Shown: positions 31,585 to 40,541 of the stretch, piece by piece
Position numbering within the stretch: position 1 is the first letter of the stretch
Layout: each line of letters opens with the position of its first letter
Assembly (NCBI GenBank): GCA_900540855.1
Contig: UQHK01000005.1
Span: 1-64,000, forward strand
Source: an uncultured Collinsella sp.
GTDB taxonomy: Bacteria; Actinomycetota; Coriobacteriia; Coriobacteriales; Coriobacteriaceae
Direction: 5' to 3'
Length of the DNA: 64,000 bases
The notes under the pieces: model-generated
The model's database searches: none
The model's input: the letters and a program-made list of their open reading frames with translations, nothing else
What the model was told of the DNA's origin: nothing
Translations under genes and position numbers: made by a program

Positions 31585-31983
31585 CTATTCGTCGTCGTCG
31601 CACTCGGCAGAACTGACACCGTTCACGTAGATGATCTGCTGGCGCGCCTCGTTGACGAGGGCATCGAAGTCGAGCTTCTCGTCGGGGCGCGCGAGCGCGA
31701 CCGTCATGGCGAGCGGGAGGTTGACACCCGCGATCACGTGGATCCGGTCGGAGGCGAAGCGGGAGAAGCGCTGGTTCACGCTGCCGCCGAACGCGTCGGT
31801 AAGGACGACGACCTCGTCAGTGCCCGAAAGAGCCGCCTCGACCGCCGCGTCGAGCCCCTCGCCGTTGTCGTTCACGTAGGCGCACACGGCGTTGACGGCG
31901 TCGCCCTTACCCGTAAGGAACTCGAGGGTGTCCTTGAAGCCCTGGGCGAGAAGGGAATGGCTCGCCACAACTATCTTTCTCAT
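31585..31983 (-). CDS. PTS mannose/fructose-family EIIA
   Basis: 132-residue cytoplasmic phosphocarrier. It accepts phosphate from HPr on the His of VASHSLLAQG (residue 9) and passes it to EIIB. The downstream TDAFGGSVNQ segment is typical of EIIA-Man (family GGSPxN). It follows EIID by 26 bp and precedes the GH172 gene, completing a B-C-D-A set in one operon. Free-standing EIIA, not fused to EIIB. Confidence 0.92.
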   Translation of the reverse strand: MRKIVVASHSLLAQGFKDTLEFLTGKGDAVNAVCAYVNDNGEGLDAAVEAALSGTDEVVVLTDAFGGSVNQRFSRFASDRIHVIAGVNLPLAMTVALARPDEKLDFDALVNEARQQIIYVNGVSSAECDDDE

Positions 31984-32009
31984 TGATTCACCAATCTCTT
32001 GGGTCGAAG

Positions 32010-32843
32010 CTAAGCGAGGATGCCGGCGGCGGAGGCGACCATCGCGAGGACAATCACCACGAGGATGAGGGCCGTCATGCTCGCGTTCTTCTTGGTAAGA
32101 AGGTAATACGCGCTTCCCGTGATGGCGGCGGGGATCATGGCAGGCAGGATCTTGTCGAGCAGCGGCTGGATCTCCATCGCGACGTCGCCGAAGCTGAAGC
32201 TAATCGGGCAGGTGACGCCGATGACCGAGGCGATGAGGCAGCCGACCACGGTGAGGCCGAGCACGGAGGCGGCGGCAGTGAGGTTGGGAAGCTTCTCGCT
32301 GAAGTCGGTGACGAGCTTCACGCCCTGCTTGTAGCCGAACTCGAGGGCGTGCATGCGGACCCAGAAGATGGCCAGGATGAGCGCGAACCAGATGCCGGCT
32401 CCCACGGGGTTGCCCTCGATGGCCATGTAGGCGGCGATGGAGCCCATGATGGTCGGGATCATGGTCATGAGCAGGGAGTCGCCGACGCCGGCGAGCGGTC
32501 CCATGGTGCCGATCTTCAGGTCTTGGACGGCGTCCGCCGCCGCTAGGCCGTCGCGCTCCTCCATGGCCACGCAGGCGCCAAGGATGATGGCGGCGAGCCA
32601 AGGCTGGGTGTTGTAGTAGCGGAAGTGGTTGTTGAGCGCTTGCTTATAGTCCTCGTCGTTCGTGTAGATCTTCCTCAGGACCGGCGAGAGGGCGTAGGCG
32701 ACTGAGGCGCCCTGCTGGGTCTGGTAGTTGAAGGTGCACACGCTCATGAGCCAGCGCCAGTTCGCGTTGCGCAGGTCCTTCTTGGTGACCTTGTAGCCGG
32801 AGGGCTTGCCCTTGGCGACGGCGGTGATGTTCTCGTTTTCCAT
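32010..32843 (-). CDS. PTS mannose/fructose-family EIID
   Basis: 277-residue membrane subunit that forms the transport channel with EIIC. The soluble N-terminal half includes LRNANWRWLMSVCTFNYQTQ and ends around KIGTMGPLAGVGDSLL, a hallmark of EIID-Man. Hydrophobic C-terminal segments follow, ending with a typical LVVIVLAMVASAAGILA helix. It starts 2 bp after the EIIC stop, so the two are translationally coupled. Confidence 0.93.
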   Translation of the reverse strand: MENENITAVAKGKPSGYKVTKKDLRNANWRWLMSVCTFNYQTQQGASVAYALSPVLRKIYTNDEDYKQALNNHFRYYNTQPWLAAIILGACVAMEERDGLAAADAVQDLKIGTMGPLAGVGDSLLMTMIPTIMGSIAAYMAIEGNPVGAGIWFALILAIFWVRMHALEFGYKQGVKLVTDFSEKLPNLTAAASVLGLTVVGCLIASVIGVTCPISFSFGDVAMEIQPLLDKILPAMIPAAITGSAYYLLTKKNASMTALILVVIVLAMVASAAGILA

Positions 32844-32845
32844 GG

Positions 32846-33631
32846 TTACTCATCCTCTCCGATGAAGGCGTCTGCGGAAGCGTGGGCGGCGAGCTCGGTG
32901 TCCCTCTCGGCGCGCTGGTAGAACGCGATCGCGAGGGCAAAGCCGACGATGGCGGCGCCGATGATGGGCACGTTCAGGAAGGCCGAGAGGAAGAAGCCGG
33001 CGAGCAGGTACTGGAAGTACTTGCCGGTGGGCATGTAACGCAGCAGCATCGCGATTCCGACGGCCGGGAGCATCTTGCCGGCGAGGGTGAGGCCGGAAAG
33101 GAACCACTGGGGCATAACCTCGAGGAGCCAGTTGACGGCGGGCTGGCCGAGGGTCACGGAGACAAAGACGGGCAGGGCGGCGCACAGGCCGAAGAGCACG
33201 GGGCAGACCCACAGGATGGCGTTCATCTGCTTGAACTTGCCCTCGTCGCAGAACTTCTGGGACTTCTCGACGACGAAGCCGTTGAGGATCTTGACGATGA
33301 CGTCGAGCTGGATGCCGAGCATGCCGACCGGCAGGCCGATGGCGAGGCCCGTGTCCGCGCCCAGGGTCACGCCGTAGGCTGTGGCGATGATGGCCATCGT
33401 GCCGTAGTCGGGAATCGACGAGCCGCCGAAGCCCGCGACGCCGAGCTGCATGAGCTGGATGGTGCCGCCGATGACGAGGCCGGTCTGCCAGTCGCCCATG
33501 ACGACACCGGTGATAAGGCCCCAGAAGACGGCATAGTTGACGAAGATCATCGGGATGCCGTAGTAGTCCACGTGCTTGATGAAGGCCAGCAGGGTCAAAA
33601 GGACGACCTGCAGGATAGTGAAGTTGACCAT
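32846..33631 (-). CDS. PTS mannose/fructose-family EIIC
   Basis: 261-residue polytopic membrane subunit that binds the sugar. The N-terminus (QVVLLTLLAFIKHVDYYGIP) and the LVIGGTIQLMQLGVAGFGGS motif are characteristic of EIIC-Man/Sor/Lev. The C-terminus is acidic (ASADAFIGEDE). It starts 9 bp after EIIB. The substrate specificity of this superfamily cannot be read directly from the sequence. Confidence 0.93.
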   Translation of the reverse strand: MVNFTILQVVLLTLLAFIKHVDYYGIPMIFVNYAVFWGLITGVVMGDWQTGLVIGGTIQLMQLGVAGFGGSSIPDYGTMAIIATAYGVTLGADTGLAIGLPVGMLGIQLDVIVKILNGFVVEKSQKFCDEGKFKQMNAILWVCPVLFGLCAALPVFVSVTLGQPAVNWLLEVMPQWFLSGLTLAGKMLPAVGIAMLLRYMPTGKYFQYLLAGFFLSAFLNVPIIGAAIVGFALAIAFYQRAERDTELAAHASADAFIGEDE

Positions 33632-33640
33632 GATCCCTCC

Positions 33641-34114
33641 TTAGATGAGGTCGGCGACGGAGACGGGCTTGTCGGCGGGCACGAACTGTGCCGTCACCTT
33701 GACGCCGCGGGCGATGAGCGCCTTGTAGCTCTGGACGTTCTCGGCGGAGGCATAGGCGCGCTGGGTGAGCTGGACGCCGCCCTCCTTGACAAGAGAGCCG
33801 CCGACGATCAGCGACGGGAGCTCGATGCCCGACTCGACCAGGTGAAGGATCGTCTCGGGCTCCTTGGCGATGACAAAGACCTTCTCGCGGTCGTACTTGC
33901 CCGCCGCGAAGTTCTTGAGCGCGGTCTGCTCGGAGATGATCGAGACGGCCATGCCCGCGGGGCGCGCCATCCTCATGGTGGACTTCAGGACCTCGTCGCC
34001 GGCGACCTTGTCGTCGATGACCATGACTCGGGTCGCGCCCGACACCGGGGCCCACTGCGTCACGATGATGCCGTGAAGCAGGCGATTGTCGATTCGTGCC
34101 ATAACAACACTCAT
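33641..34114 (-). CDS. PTS mannose/fructose-family EIIB
   Basis: 157-residue cytoplasmic phosphotransfer subunit. The phosphorylated His is in MARIDNRLLHGIIVTQWAP, the signature of EIIB-Man/Lev/Sor. The ATG at 34114 (MSVVMARID) is chosen because AGGAG lies 7 bases upstream; the frame runs back to 34183 with no support. First gene of the PTS operon, 124 bp downstream of the LevR-like regulator gene in the same direction. No -24/-12 promoter is evident in that gap. Confidence 0.93.
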   Translation of the reverse strand: MSVVMARIDNRLLHGIIVTQWAPVSGATRVMVIDDKVAGDEVLKSTMRMARPAGMAVSIISEQTALKNFAAGKYDREKVFVIAKEPETILHLVESGIELPSLIVGGSLVKEGGVQLTQRAYASAENVQSYKALIARGVKVTAQFVPADKPVSVADLI

Positions 34115-34237
34115 GTTTGCTCCTATCAAATGAAGTTTTACGTTCGGTACTGCCTCGGCGCTATCCGGATTCGCGCCGGGCAAGGGGTTATCGGATTATT
34201 GAGGACGCGCGGTCAGCTCGCGGCGGCGCGGGGAAGG

Positions 34238-36979
34238 TCACTCGTCGAGCAGGAGGTCCGAGGAGCCGAGGCGCTCTTCTCGCGCCGGGGCGGCGCTCAC
34301 GCTTATGTAGTCGAAGACATATGCGATCTCGCTTACGGGAACCTCTACGCGATAGCGCGTCGAGATACTCGAGAAGCTCTGCCTGAAGGACTCGATGAAA
34401 TCGGCGCGTTCCTCCTCGAAGCGGTCCTGGCCAACGTAGGTCTCAATGGGGTTTCTGGTAACAAGGCGCTCGACGAGACAGCAGAGGTGGACGTAGAGCC
34501 CAATGATGGCGTTGCTGCCGATCTTCTCGCCTGTCCTGCGCTGAAGCTCGTGCACGGCGCTCTCGATCTCGTGGAATAGCCGCTCCGGGTCGAGGATGGT
34601 GATGGAGCGGATGACGTTCTGCAGCGTCATGTTCGAGAGCAACTTCTCGTGGAAAGAAGAGAGCTCGGAAGCGTCAAGCCACCTGCCGAACACGGCATCA
34701 ACCTTAGAGGCGGACGCCGTCGACATGATGTCCTCGAGGGCGACGAAGGGAACGGAGGCGACCCCGGGGTCTCCCGTGCCGATGACGGCGCAGACGCGGT
34801 GCTCGGAGAAAACGGCGTCGTTCGACCCGTTCGCGACGAGCTGCTTGAAGGGCCTCGTGAGCAGGCGCGCGCCTATGGTGCGCGGGAGGCTCTGCGAGAC
34901 GAGCTGGCGTATCCTTTCCGCGGCGTCGACCCCAGACTCGGAGCAGAAGACGATGGCGTCCTCACGGTTGACGCGCTCGATCACCTTGCAGTGCGTCACG
35001 CACGCGGCGGTCGCGTCGCCAAGAACCTCGGCGATGGACTTGCCGCCGAGCAGCCCAACCCCGATCTCGAGCGCAAGACCGGTAGAGACGTTGTTCACCA
35101 CGCCGATAGTGGAGTCGGTAACGTTTTCGAGGGCCTTATAGGCCTCCTCCAAGGAGCCCATGTCGACGAGGAACACGACCCCGGTGCAGTAGGAATGGCG
35201 GTCGACGAGGCGCTGGAGCGGACCGACGATGTCCTTCAGCTGCTGGTCGTAGGGCATGTCGACCGCCTCGTACACATGCATGCCGAGCATACGGTTCGCC
35301 GCGTCGGCGATGCTCGTCGCCGTTGAGTAGCCGTGGGACAAGATGACGCAGAGCGTCCGAAGGGCCTTCGCATCGCGAGACTCCGATGCGACGCACAGCG
35401 TCAGAAGCGTCTTCGTGAAGTGATCGAGCGAGATTCCAAGCGCCCCTTCCACGTCTGCGGCGACCTGATCGGAGACACTCGAGGCAAACGGCAATTCGGA
35501 GGTCACGGCACCGAGGAGATGGGAGATTTGCTCCGCACAGGCAGACTTTCGCTTAGCCAGGCCGATGCCCGGCCACAACTGCAGGCAAATCTCCTGGGCC
35601 AGTAGAAAAGCGACCTTCCTCGAAAGCTCGATGCCATAAGAAGAGCCTGCGTCGGCAAGGACCGCGCCCACGACGCGCTCGAAGGCGCGCGACCTCGAGG
35701 AGGTAACGCCGCGGCCGAAGATCAAGTGATCCTCAACGCCGCGCGCAGCGGAGACAGCTTGCGAGACGAGCTCGGAGACAGAAAGCTCCCCGGCGCAGAA
35801 TCGCTCATCGAGGGAGCACAGGGCATCGAGCGCCTGTTCGACCGGCCCTGTGCTCTCGGCGGCATCCAGAGACGCGTCGATCAGAACGCCATCGTCGGGC
35901 TGTTGATCGATCTGCGCGGAGGAGAGGAGCCCACTGGGAAGAAGATACGGGCGAACGACGACGTAGTCGCCCTCGCGATTGAGGAACGCTTTGGCGCAGC
36001 AGTTCGTCACGCAGGCGCGCAAGCCGGCGATGTTATCGGAAAAGTCCGCGTTCACGAGGCAACGGTATGCGCCGCGGCTGATCTTCACATCAGAACCGAT
36101 TCGGCACCCCTCGCTGCGCAGGAAGCTCAAGATGAGATCCTCGCGCTCCTCGGGGGTCCGCTCCTTGAGTGAGGGGACGCGGGCACAGATGGGCATTTTG
36201 CTGTAGGCCGAGGAAACCTTCAGGTCATCGGCGGAAAGCGTCGTCGAAAGAACGAGACGAGCGCGCGGCGCATCCTGGGAGGCATCGAGCCCGAGGGCCG
36301 TCGCAAGACAGTACTCCATCGCAGAGGGAGAGAGTGCCTCGATGCCGTTGACAAAGACCACACCCCCGCGCGATTTCGCGATCGACTCGTCAAGAAGCCC
36401 GTTGAACGAGGCGGCGTCCGGGACCCCGGCGCAGTCGATGCGCACATAGGAGGAGTCGCGGGGCAGCAAGCCCTGGTTCTTGCCATACTCGTACACAAGG
36501 CGAGAAAGGAAAGACTTACCGACACCCACGCCGCCGCTCAAGAGGATGGGCAGGCCAAACGGAGGGTACTGAACCGCAGCTTTGCACTGCTCGACAACGG
36601 AGCTGAGGCTCATGTCGAAGCCCACGGCACGCGCGAAGTCGCGGTGATCGGCGATTCCCGTCGCCTGGATGAGGTCGGCGAGCGAGGCGTACTCGCTTGC
36701 AGAGAGCTTTACCTGAAAATGCTTCTGGAACGCGCGGCGATGAAAATAACGGACGGGCCTGCCCGCCACCTTAACCACAAGACCGGCGCGAACAAGGTCG
36801 TTGAGGTACTGGCTCGCCAGGCTCCTGGAGATGATGAGCGTCTCGGCGATGTCGGTGGTGGACAGACGGGCAAGGTCGTCGAGCGAGACGGCAGAGGTGA
36901 GGGCCTCGAGATGCTCGAGAATCCTGTCCCTCATGTCGACGGGCTTCTTTGCCAAGCTGTCCTGCGCGGTCTTGTCCAT
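34238..36979 (-). CDS. LevR/ManR-like PTS-regulated transcriptional activator with degenerate AAA+ domain
   Basis: 913 residues. Order: winged helix (SLDDLARLSTTDIAETLIIS), AAA+ domain with Walker A GGVGVGKS, a PRD-like segment, an EIIA-Man-like domain (LSHGYSTATSIADAANRMLG), an EIIB-like segment (FCSESGVDAAERIRQLV), and a C-terminal PRD with the phosphorylatable-type His in LYVHLCCLVERL. Known members activate sigma-54 promoters of lev/man operons. Here the GAFTGA loop that touches sigma-54 is missing (DCAGVPDAASFNGLLDESIA instead) and Walker B reads VVFVNGIEAL rather than the usual LFLDEIHRL. The ATG at 36979 has GAGG upstream. It probably regulates the downstream PTS operon, but perhaps not by the classical mechanism. 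Confidence 0.85.
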   Translation of the reverse strand: MDKTAQDSLAKKPVDMRDRILEHLEALTSAVSLDDLARLSTTDIAETLIISRSLASQYLNDLVRAGLVVKVAGRPVRYFHRRAFQKHFQVKLSASEYASLADLIQATGIADHRDFARAVGFDMSLSSVVEQCKAAVQYPPFGLPILLSGGVGVGKSFLSRLVYEYGKNQGLLPRDSSYVRIDCAGVPDAASFNGLLDESIAKSRGGVVFVNGIEALSPSAMEYCLATALGLDASQDAPRARLVLSTTLSADDLKVSSAYSKMPICARVPSLKERTPEEREDLILSFLRSEGCRIGSDVKISRGAYRCLVNADFSDNIAGLRACVTNCCAKAFLNREGDYVVVRPYLLPSGLLSSAQIDQQPDDGVLIDASLDAAESTGPVEQALDALCSLDERFCAGELSVSELVSQAVSAARGVEDHLIFGRGVTSSRSRAFERVVGAVLADAGSSYGIELSRKVAFLLAQEICLQLWPGIGLAKRKSACAEQISHLLGAVTSELPFASSVSDQVAADVEGALGISLDHFTKTLLTLCVASESRDAKALRTLCVILSHGYSTATSIADAANRMLGMHVYEAVDMPYDQQLKDIVGPLQRLVDRHSYCTGVVFLVDMGSLEEAYKALENVTDSTIGVVNNVSTGLALEIGVGLLGGKSIAEVLGDATAACVTHCKVIERVNREDAIVFCSESGVDAAERIRQLVSQSLPRTIGARLLTRPFKQLVANGSNDAVFSEHRVCAVIGTGDPGVASVPFVALEDIMSTASASKVDAVFGRWLDASELSSFHEKLLSNMTLQNVIRSITILDPERLFHEIESAVHELQRRTGEKIGSNAIIGLYVHLCCLVERLVTRNPIETYVGQDRFEEERADFIESFRQSFSSISTRYRVEVPVSEIAYVFDYISVSAAPAREERLGSSDLLLDE

Positions 36980-37205
36980 GACTTCTTACCTCCTCGTACA
37001 AGGAGTATAAGGGGAGAACAGAGAACGGAAGGGGGCGCGTGGGGGAATCAACAGCCCCGAGGAAAAGTCCACCACTTGAGGGGCAGAAAACAACGGCCAT
37101 TGAACATTCAGGGCCGATGCTCAACACTTCGGCTCGACACTTCGCTTTGGAAAGGGCCCTGCGCGCCGGGGCCCCAACATAAAGAAGGGCCCCGGCGCGT
37201 AGGGC
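36980..37205 (-). other. Gap upstream of the regulator with terminator
   Basis: CGCGCCGGGGCCC (37162-37174) pairs with GGGCCCCGGCGCG (37187-37199), a 13-bp stem that would end the mtnN transcript. The remaining 140 bp up to the regulator start should hold its promoter; no clear consensus is seen. Confidence 0.55.
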
Positions 37206-37570
37206 CTATAGCTTAACCATGCGCGCGACGATGCGGGCGCAATCGCAGGCGGCCTTCTTCTCGAAGGTGTTGTAGTCGACGACCTGGCCCTCGGCGCAGT
37301 GCTTGTCGCTGATGGCGCGCGCGACGACGAGGGGGCACGCCGTTGAGATAGGCGGCCTGCGCGATGGTGCAGCCCTCCATCTCGCAGCACAGGTCGCCGA
37401 AGGTCGCGAGGATGCGCTCCTTCTGTTCCGTGGGCGAGACGAACTGGTCGCCGGAGACGACGCGGCCCTCGAGGACCTTAATGTCGGGGGCGACGGCGGC
37501 CGCGGCGGCGCACGCCGCCAGCAAGGGCCGGAACGGATCGCGCAAGATCGAGGCGTCGCCCGGGAGGTCG
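37206..37570 (-). pseudogene. mtnN: MTA/SAH nucleosidase, truncated and frameshifted
   Basis: C-terminal half of 5'-methylthioadenosine/S-adenosylhomocysteine nucleosidase: VLEGRVVSGDQFVSPTEQKE, then LCCEMEGCTIAQAAYLNGVP with the purine-binding Met-Glu. A run of five G on the plus strand at 37331-37335 (one too many) shifts the frame. In the next frame the protein resumes as LVVARAISDKHCAEGQVVDY and ends MVKL with a stop at 37206; the catalytic Asp is in ISDK. The N-terminal half is absent, replaced by the IS3-family remnant at 37568. Clearly non-functional if the base call is right; the 5' truncation stands regardless. Confidence 0.8.
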
Positions 37571-37983
37571 GACGTTACCGTCAGCCGGCGCCGCGTCTGC
37601 TGCATCATGAGGGAGAACGGCCTGGCCGGCGCATACGGCAGGAAGGGGTTCAAGGTGCACCCCGGGGCGGTCAACGAGGCCGACGTGTCGAACGTCGTCG
37701 CGCGCGGCTTCGTCGGCAGGGCGCCATGCACCCATATATGCAGCGACTTGGCCTGCGTACGCGTCGGGGCGTCGTGGAACTACGTCTGCCTGCTCGTCGA
37801 CCTCTGCAACGGGGAGATCGTCGGCCACTCCGAAGGACCGAGGAGGGACGCGCGAGCTCCGAGCCAAGCTCTTGGATTACGTGCACTGGTACAACAACTT
37901 CAGGATCCACTCGACGCTGGGCTACATGTCGCCGGTCGAGTTCGGGGAGGCGGGGCCGTCCCTCCCGGAATCGTCCAAATAAG
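37568..37983 (+). mobile_element. IS3-family (IS150-like) transposase OrfB remnant
   Basis: The frame from 37568 reads VTVSRRRVCCIMRENGLAGA, then NEADVSNVV, THICSDLACVRVG and WNYVCLLVDLCNGEIVGHSE, typical of IS3-family OrfB up to and past the first catalytic Asp. At about 37850 it jumps to another frame reading ELRAKLLDYVHWYNNFRIHS, then TLGYMSPVEF and a TAA at 37983, which is the normal C-terminus. The missing middle contains the second Asp and the Glu of the DDE triad, so the enzyme is dead. Its insertion or rearrangement removed the 5' half of mtnN. Confidence 0.82.
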
Positions 37984-38739
37984 TGTTGCCAATCCAGCCA
38001 TCATCTCCGCGAAGGCGGACGTCAGGAAAAGCTCGGCTTGAGCTCGGTCGGACGCGGTCTGTGGGGCATCAATCAGGCTCAGGGGGCCTCCTTGTCTACT
38101 TCGGTCGCAAGCTGAATGATAGGGACGGCCCCTTCTCTCTTTCCCTTTCGCTTTCGACGCGTCACCCTCTCGGCGGGCTTAAGGCCCGCGCTCGCGGGTG
38201 CAGGGGCTACGCCCAAACCCCAAAAAAGTAACGCCGTACTCGAAGCGTTTCCGGACGTCAGCGTAATCTCAAATCCCGTTCGTCAACTCATGGGCAAGCC
38301 ACCTGAGACTACTCATTTCTCCTACTGGCAATGAAGACCTGCGGCCTGCAGTTTTGCAAACTGCTTGAAAGCCACCTGCGTTGATTCACTTCCTATTGCA
38401 GCTGCGGCTTGCACGCGAAAAGGCATTTGCGTTTCAAAACGGGCGTTTTCGGCGCTATCGAGCCTCCAAAGGCATCCCGCCGCGCCCTTTGGGACAAAAA
38501 CAAAAACTCAAAGCCCTGAGTTCGTAAATAGTTTTTGGAGTTGTCCCGACTTTTGTCCCCGAAGCCGACGAAACGCGACAGGGTGTCACCTGGCGGCACT
38601 CGATTCGAGTCGGCACCGAAAACTGGATGCAACCGGAATGACGGGACGGCAAAACCCAAGCCATCGAGCGGGGATACAAAAAGGCCCGGGTGCCGTGGGG
38701 CATCCGGGCCTTTGCTAGCAACTTGATGTTGCGGGCAGC
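37984..38739. other. Non-coding region between IS3 remnant and rplX
   Basis: 756 bp with no supportable gene. A GC-rich hairpin (GGCGGGCTTAAGGCCCGC) lies at about 38171-38188. Open frames on both strands have no ribosome binding sites and unconvincing composition. The right end of the IS3 element was not recognised with confidence. The operon terminator is at 38680-38713. Confidence 0.5.
38680..38713 (-). terminator. Terminator of the S10-type ribosomal operon
   Basis: AAAGGCCCGGGTGCC pairs with GGCATCCGGGCCTTT (one wobble) around a GTGG loop, followed on the minus strand by TTTTTG. It lies 27 bp after rplX. Confidence 0.9.
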
Positions 38740-39045
38740 TTAGAACTTGTGGCCGCACTTCTTGCAGACGCGCAGCTTGTTCTTGCCGTCCTTCTCGTGA
38801 CCGACGCGGGTAACCTTACCGCACTCGGGGCAAACGAGATTGACGTTGGAGGCATCGATGGGAGCCTCCTGCGAAACGATGCCGCCCTGCTGGTTGGCAG
38901 CATTGGGCTTGACGGCCTTCTTGACGACCGAAACGCCCTCGACAACGACCTTGTTCTCGGCGGGGAGAGCACGCAGGATAACGCCCTGCTTGCCGCGATC
39001 CTTACCAGAGAGAACCTGGACCTTATCGCCCTTCTTGATATACAT
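38740..39045 (-). CDS. rplX: 50S ribosomal protein L24
   Basis: 101 residues. The KOW motif is at the N-terminus ([20 protein letters not shown]), and the C-terminal zinc-ribbon pair is CPECGK and CKKCGHKF. It binds 23S rRNA early in 50S assembly. Last gene of this operon: the usual next gene, rplE, is absent and a terminator follows instead. Confidence 0.96.
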   Translation of the reverse strand: MYIKKGDKVQVLSGKDRGKQGVILRALPAENKVVVEGVSVVKKAVKPNAANQQGGIVSQEAPIDASNVNLVCPECGKVTRVGHEKDGKNKLRVCKKCGHKF

Positions 39046-39058
39046 ATATCTCCCCTAA

Positions 39059-39427
39059 CTACAGGGTCTCGGGAGCGAGCGAGACGATCTTCATGTACTT
39101 CTTGTCACGAAGCTCGCGAGCGACGGGCCCGAAGATACGGGTGCCGACGGGCGAACCATCGTTGTTGATGACAACGCAGGCGTTCTCATCAAAGCGAATG
39201 TAGGAGCCATCCTTGCGGCGGATCTCCTTAACGGTGCGAACGACGACGCAACGGACAACGTCCTTCTTCTTGACGTTGGCGCCAGGGGTAGCCTCCTGGA
39301 CAGCACCGATGAACACATCGCCGATGCCTGCATAACGACGCTTGGAACCGCCAAGCACCTTGATGCAGCGAATCTTGCGAGCGCCGGAGTTGTCGGCGAC
39401 GTTCAGCATGGTTTGCATCTGAATCAT
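39059..39427 (-). CDS. rplN: 50S ribosomal protein L14
   Basis: 122 residues, the standard length. It begins [20 protein letters not shown] and contains [14 protein letters not shown] [20 protein letters not shown]. It forms an intersubunit bridge. In the operon between rpsQ (118 bp gap) and rplX (13 bp gap). Confidence 0.97.
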   Translation of the reverse strand: MIQMQTMLNVADNSGARKIRCIKVLGGSKRRYAGIGDVFIGAVQEATPGANVKKKDVVRCVVVRTVKEIRRKDGSYIRFDENACVVINNDGSPVGTRIFGPVARELRDKKYMKIVSLAPETL

Positions 39428-39545
39428 GGTAGATGTTCCTCCGAACTAAGAACCGAAGAGAGGTGCGCAGCCTTTATACGGCCCGTGGTATGCAAGCCAG
39501 GCATACGCACATCTTCGGAAACGTACAAGTCGTAAGAGCGACTGC

Positions 39546-39806
39546 TTATTTAGCGCGCTCGACGACCTCGATGAGGCGCCAACGCTTCATCTTGGACATA
39601 GGACGGGTCTCCATAACGCGGACGGTATCGCCCACGCCAGCCGTGCACTCCTCGTCGTGAGCGTGCAGCTTCTTGGAGCTGGTCATCATCTTGCCGTACT
39701 TGGCGTGACGCTTGCGCTCGGTGACGGTGACAACGATGGTCTTGGCACCGGAGACGGAGGTAACGACACCCGTACGGACCTTACGCGTGTTACGCGAATC
39801 AGTCAT
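39546..39806 (-). CDS. rpsQ: 30S ribosomal protein S17
   Basis: 86 residues. The OB-fold hallmarks RKVRTGVVTSVSGAKTIVVT and HDEECTAGVGDTVRVMETRP are visible. Primary 16S rRNA-binding protein. Followed by an unusually long 118-bp gap before rplN, in which no gene is seen. Confidence 0.97.
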   Translation of the reverse strand: MTDSRNTRKVRTGVVTSVSGAKTIVVTVTERKRHAKYGKMMTSSKKLHAHDEECTAGVGDTVRVMETRPMSKMKRWRLIEVVERAK

Positions 39807-39822
39807 GTTCTCTCCTTAGGTC

Positions 39823-40038
39823 CTACTCGGCGACAGCGGACTTCTCCGCTGCGATCTCGCGGGCGCGCTGCTCCGTGAGGACGCGAGCGATGTCCTTCTT
39901 CACGGTGTTGACGCGAGCGGTGTTGTCCAGCTGGCTGGTGGCCATCTGGAAACGAAGGTTAAAGAGCTCGGCGCGCATTTCCTTCAGCTTCTCAACGAGC
40001 TGAGCGTCCGAGAGCTCACGAATCTCTGCGGGCTTCAT
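39823..40038 (-). CDS. rpmC: 50S ribosomal protein L29
   Basis: 71 residues, two-helix protein near the peptide exit tunnel. It starts [20 protein letters not shown] and has the family motif LFNLRFQMATSQLDN. The start codon overlaps the rplP stop region by one base, indicating translational coupling. Confidence 0.96.
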   Translation of the reverse strand: MKPAEIRELSDAQLVEKLKEMRAELFNLRFQMATSQLDNTARVNTVKKDIARVLTEQRAREIAAEKSAVAE

Positions 40039-40541
40039 TAGTTCTCCTCCTTGGCGGCGGCGGCGTCCTCAGCAGCCCACTTGGCCTCGAGAGCGGCCTC
40101 CTCAGCCATCTCCTTCTCGATGCGCTGCTCAGCGTTCTTGGCAGCAACAATCTTGGTCTTGATGGGGAGCTTGTGCTGCGCAAGACGCAGAGCCTCGCGA
40201 GCGACCTCCTCGGGAACACCCTTGACCTCGAACATGATGCGGCCGGGCTTGACGACGGCCACCCACTCCTCGGGGTTACCCTTACCAGAACCCATGCGAG
40301 TCTCGGCAGGCTTCTTGGTGATGGGCTTATCGGGGAAGATCGTGATGTAGACACGACCGCCACGCTTCATGTAGCGGGTCATGGCAATACGAGCGGCCTC
40401 GATCTGACGGTTGGTGATCCAATGGGCCTCGAGAGCCTGGATACCAAACTCGCCGAAATGCAGCTCGGTATTACCCTTGGCCTGGCCCTTCATGGAGCCA
40501 CGCTGCACCTTGCGGTGAAGAATACGCTTAGGGGCAAGCAC
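40038..40541 (-). CDS. rplP: 50S ribosomal protein L16 with C-terminal extension
   Basis: 167 residues; the usual length is about 137-144, and the extra 25 or so residues are an acidic alanine-rich tail ([20 protein letters not shown]). The core starts [20 protein letters not shown] and contains [20 protein letters not shown]. It starts with GTG at 40541 overlapping the rpsC stop (TAGTG). Needed for tRNA accommodation at the A site. The extension is probably clade-specific. Confidence 0.96.
   Translation of the reverse strand: MLAPKRILHRKVQRGSMKGQAKGNTELHFGEFGIQALEAHWITNRQIEAARIAMTRYMKRGGRVYITIFPDKPITKKPAETRMGSGKGNPEEWVAVVKPGRIMFEVKGVPEEVAREALRLAQHKLPIKTKIVAAKNAEQRIEKEMAEEAALEAKWAAEDAAAAKEEN

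Noticed and set aside
34115..34237. Sigma-54 (-24/-12) promoter for the PTS operon
   Set aside because: No GG-N10-GC arrangement in a suitable context could be found in this gap.
38365..38718. Open frame of 117 codons before the ribosomal terminator
   Set aside because: It overlaps the terminator, has no ribosome binding site, and its composition is non-protein-like.
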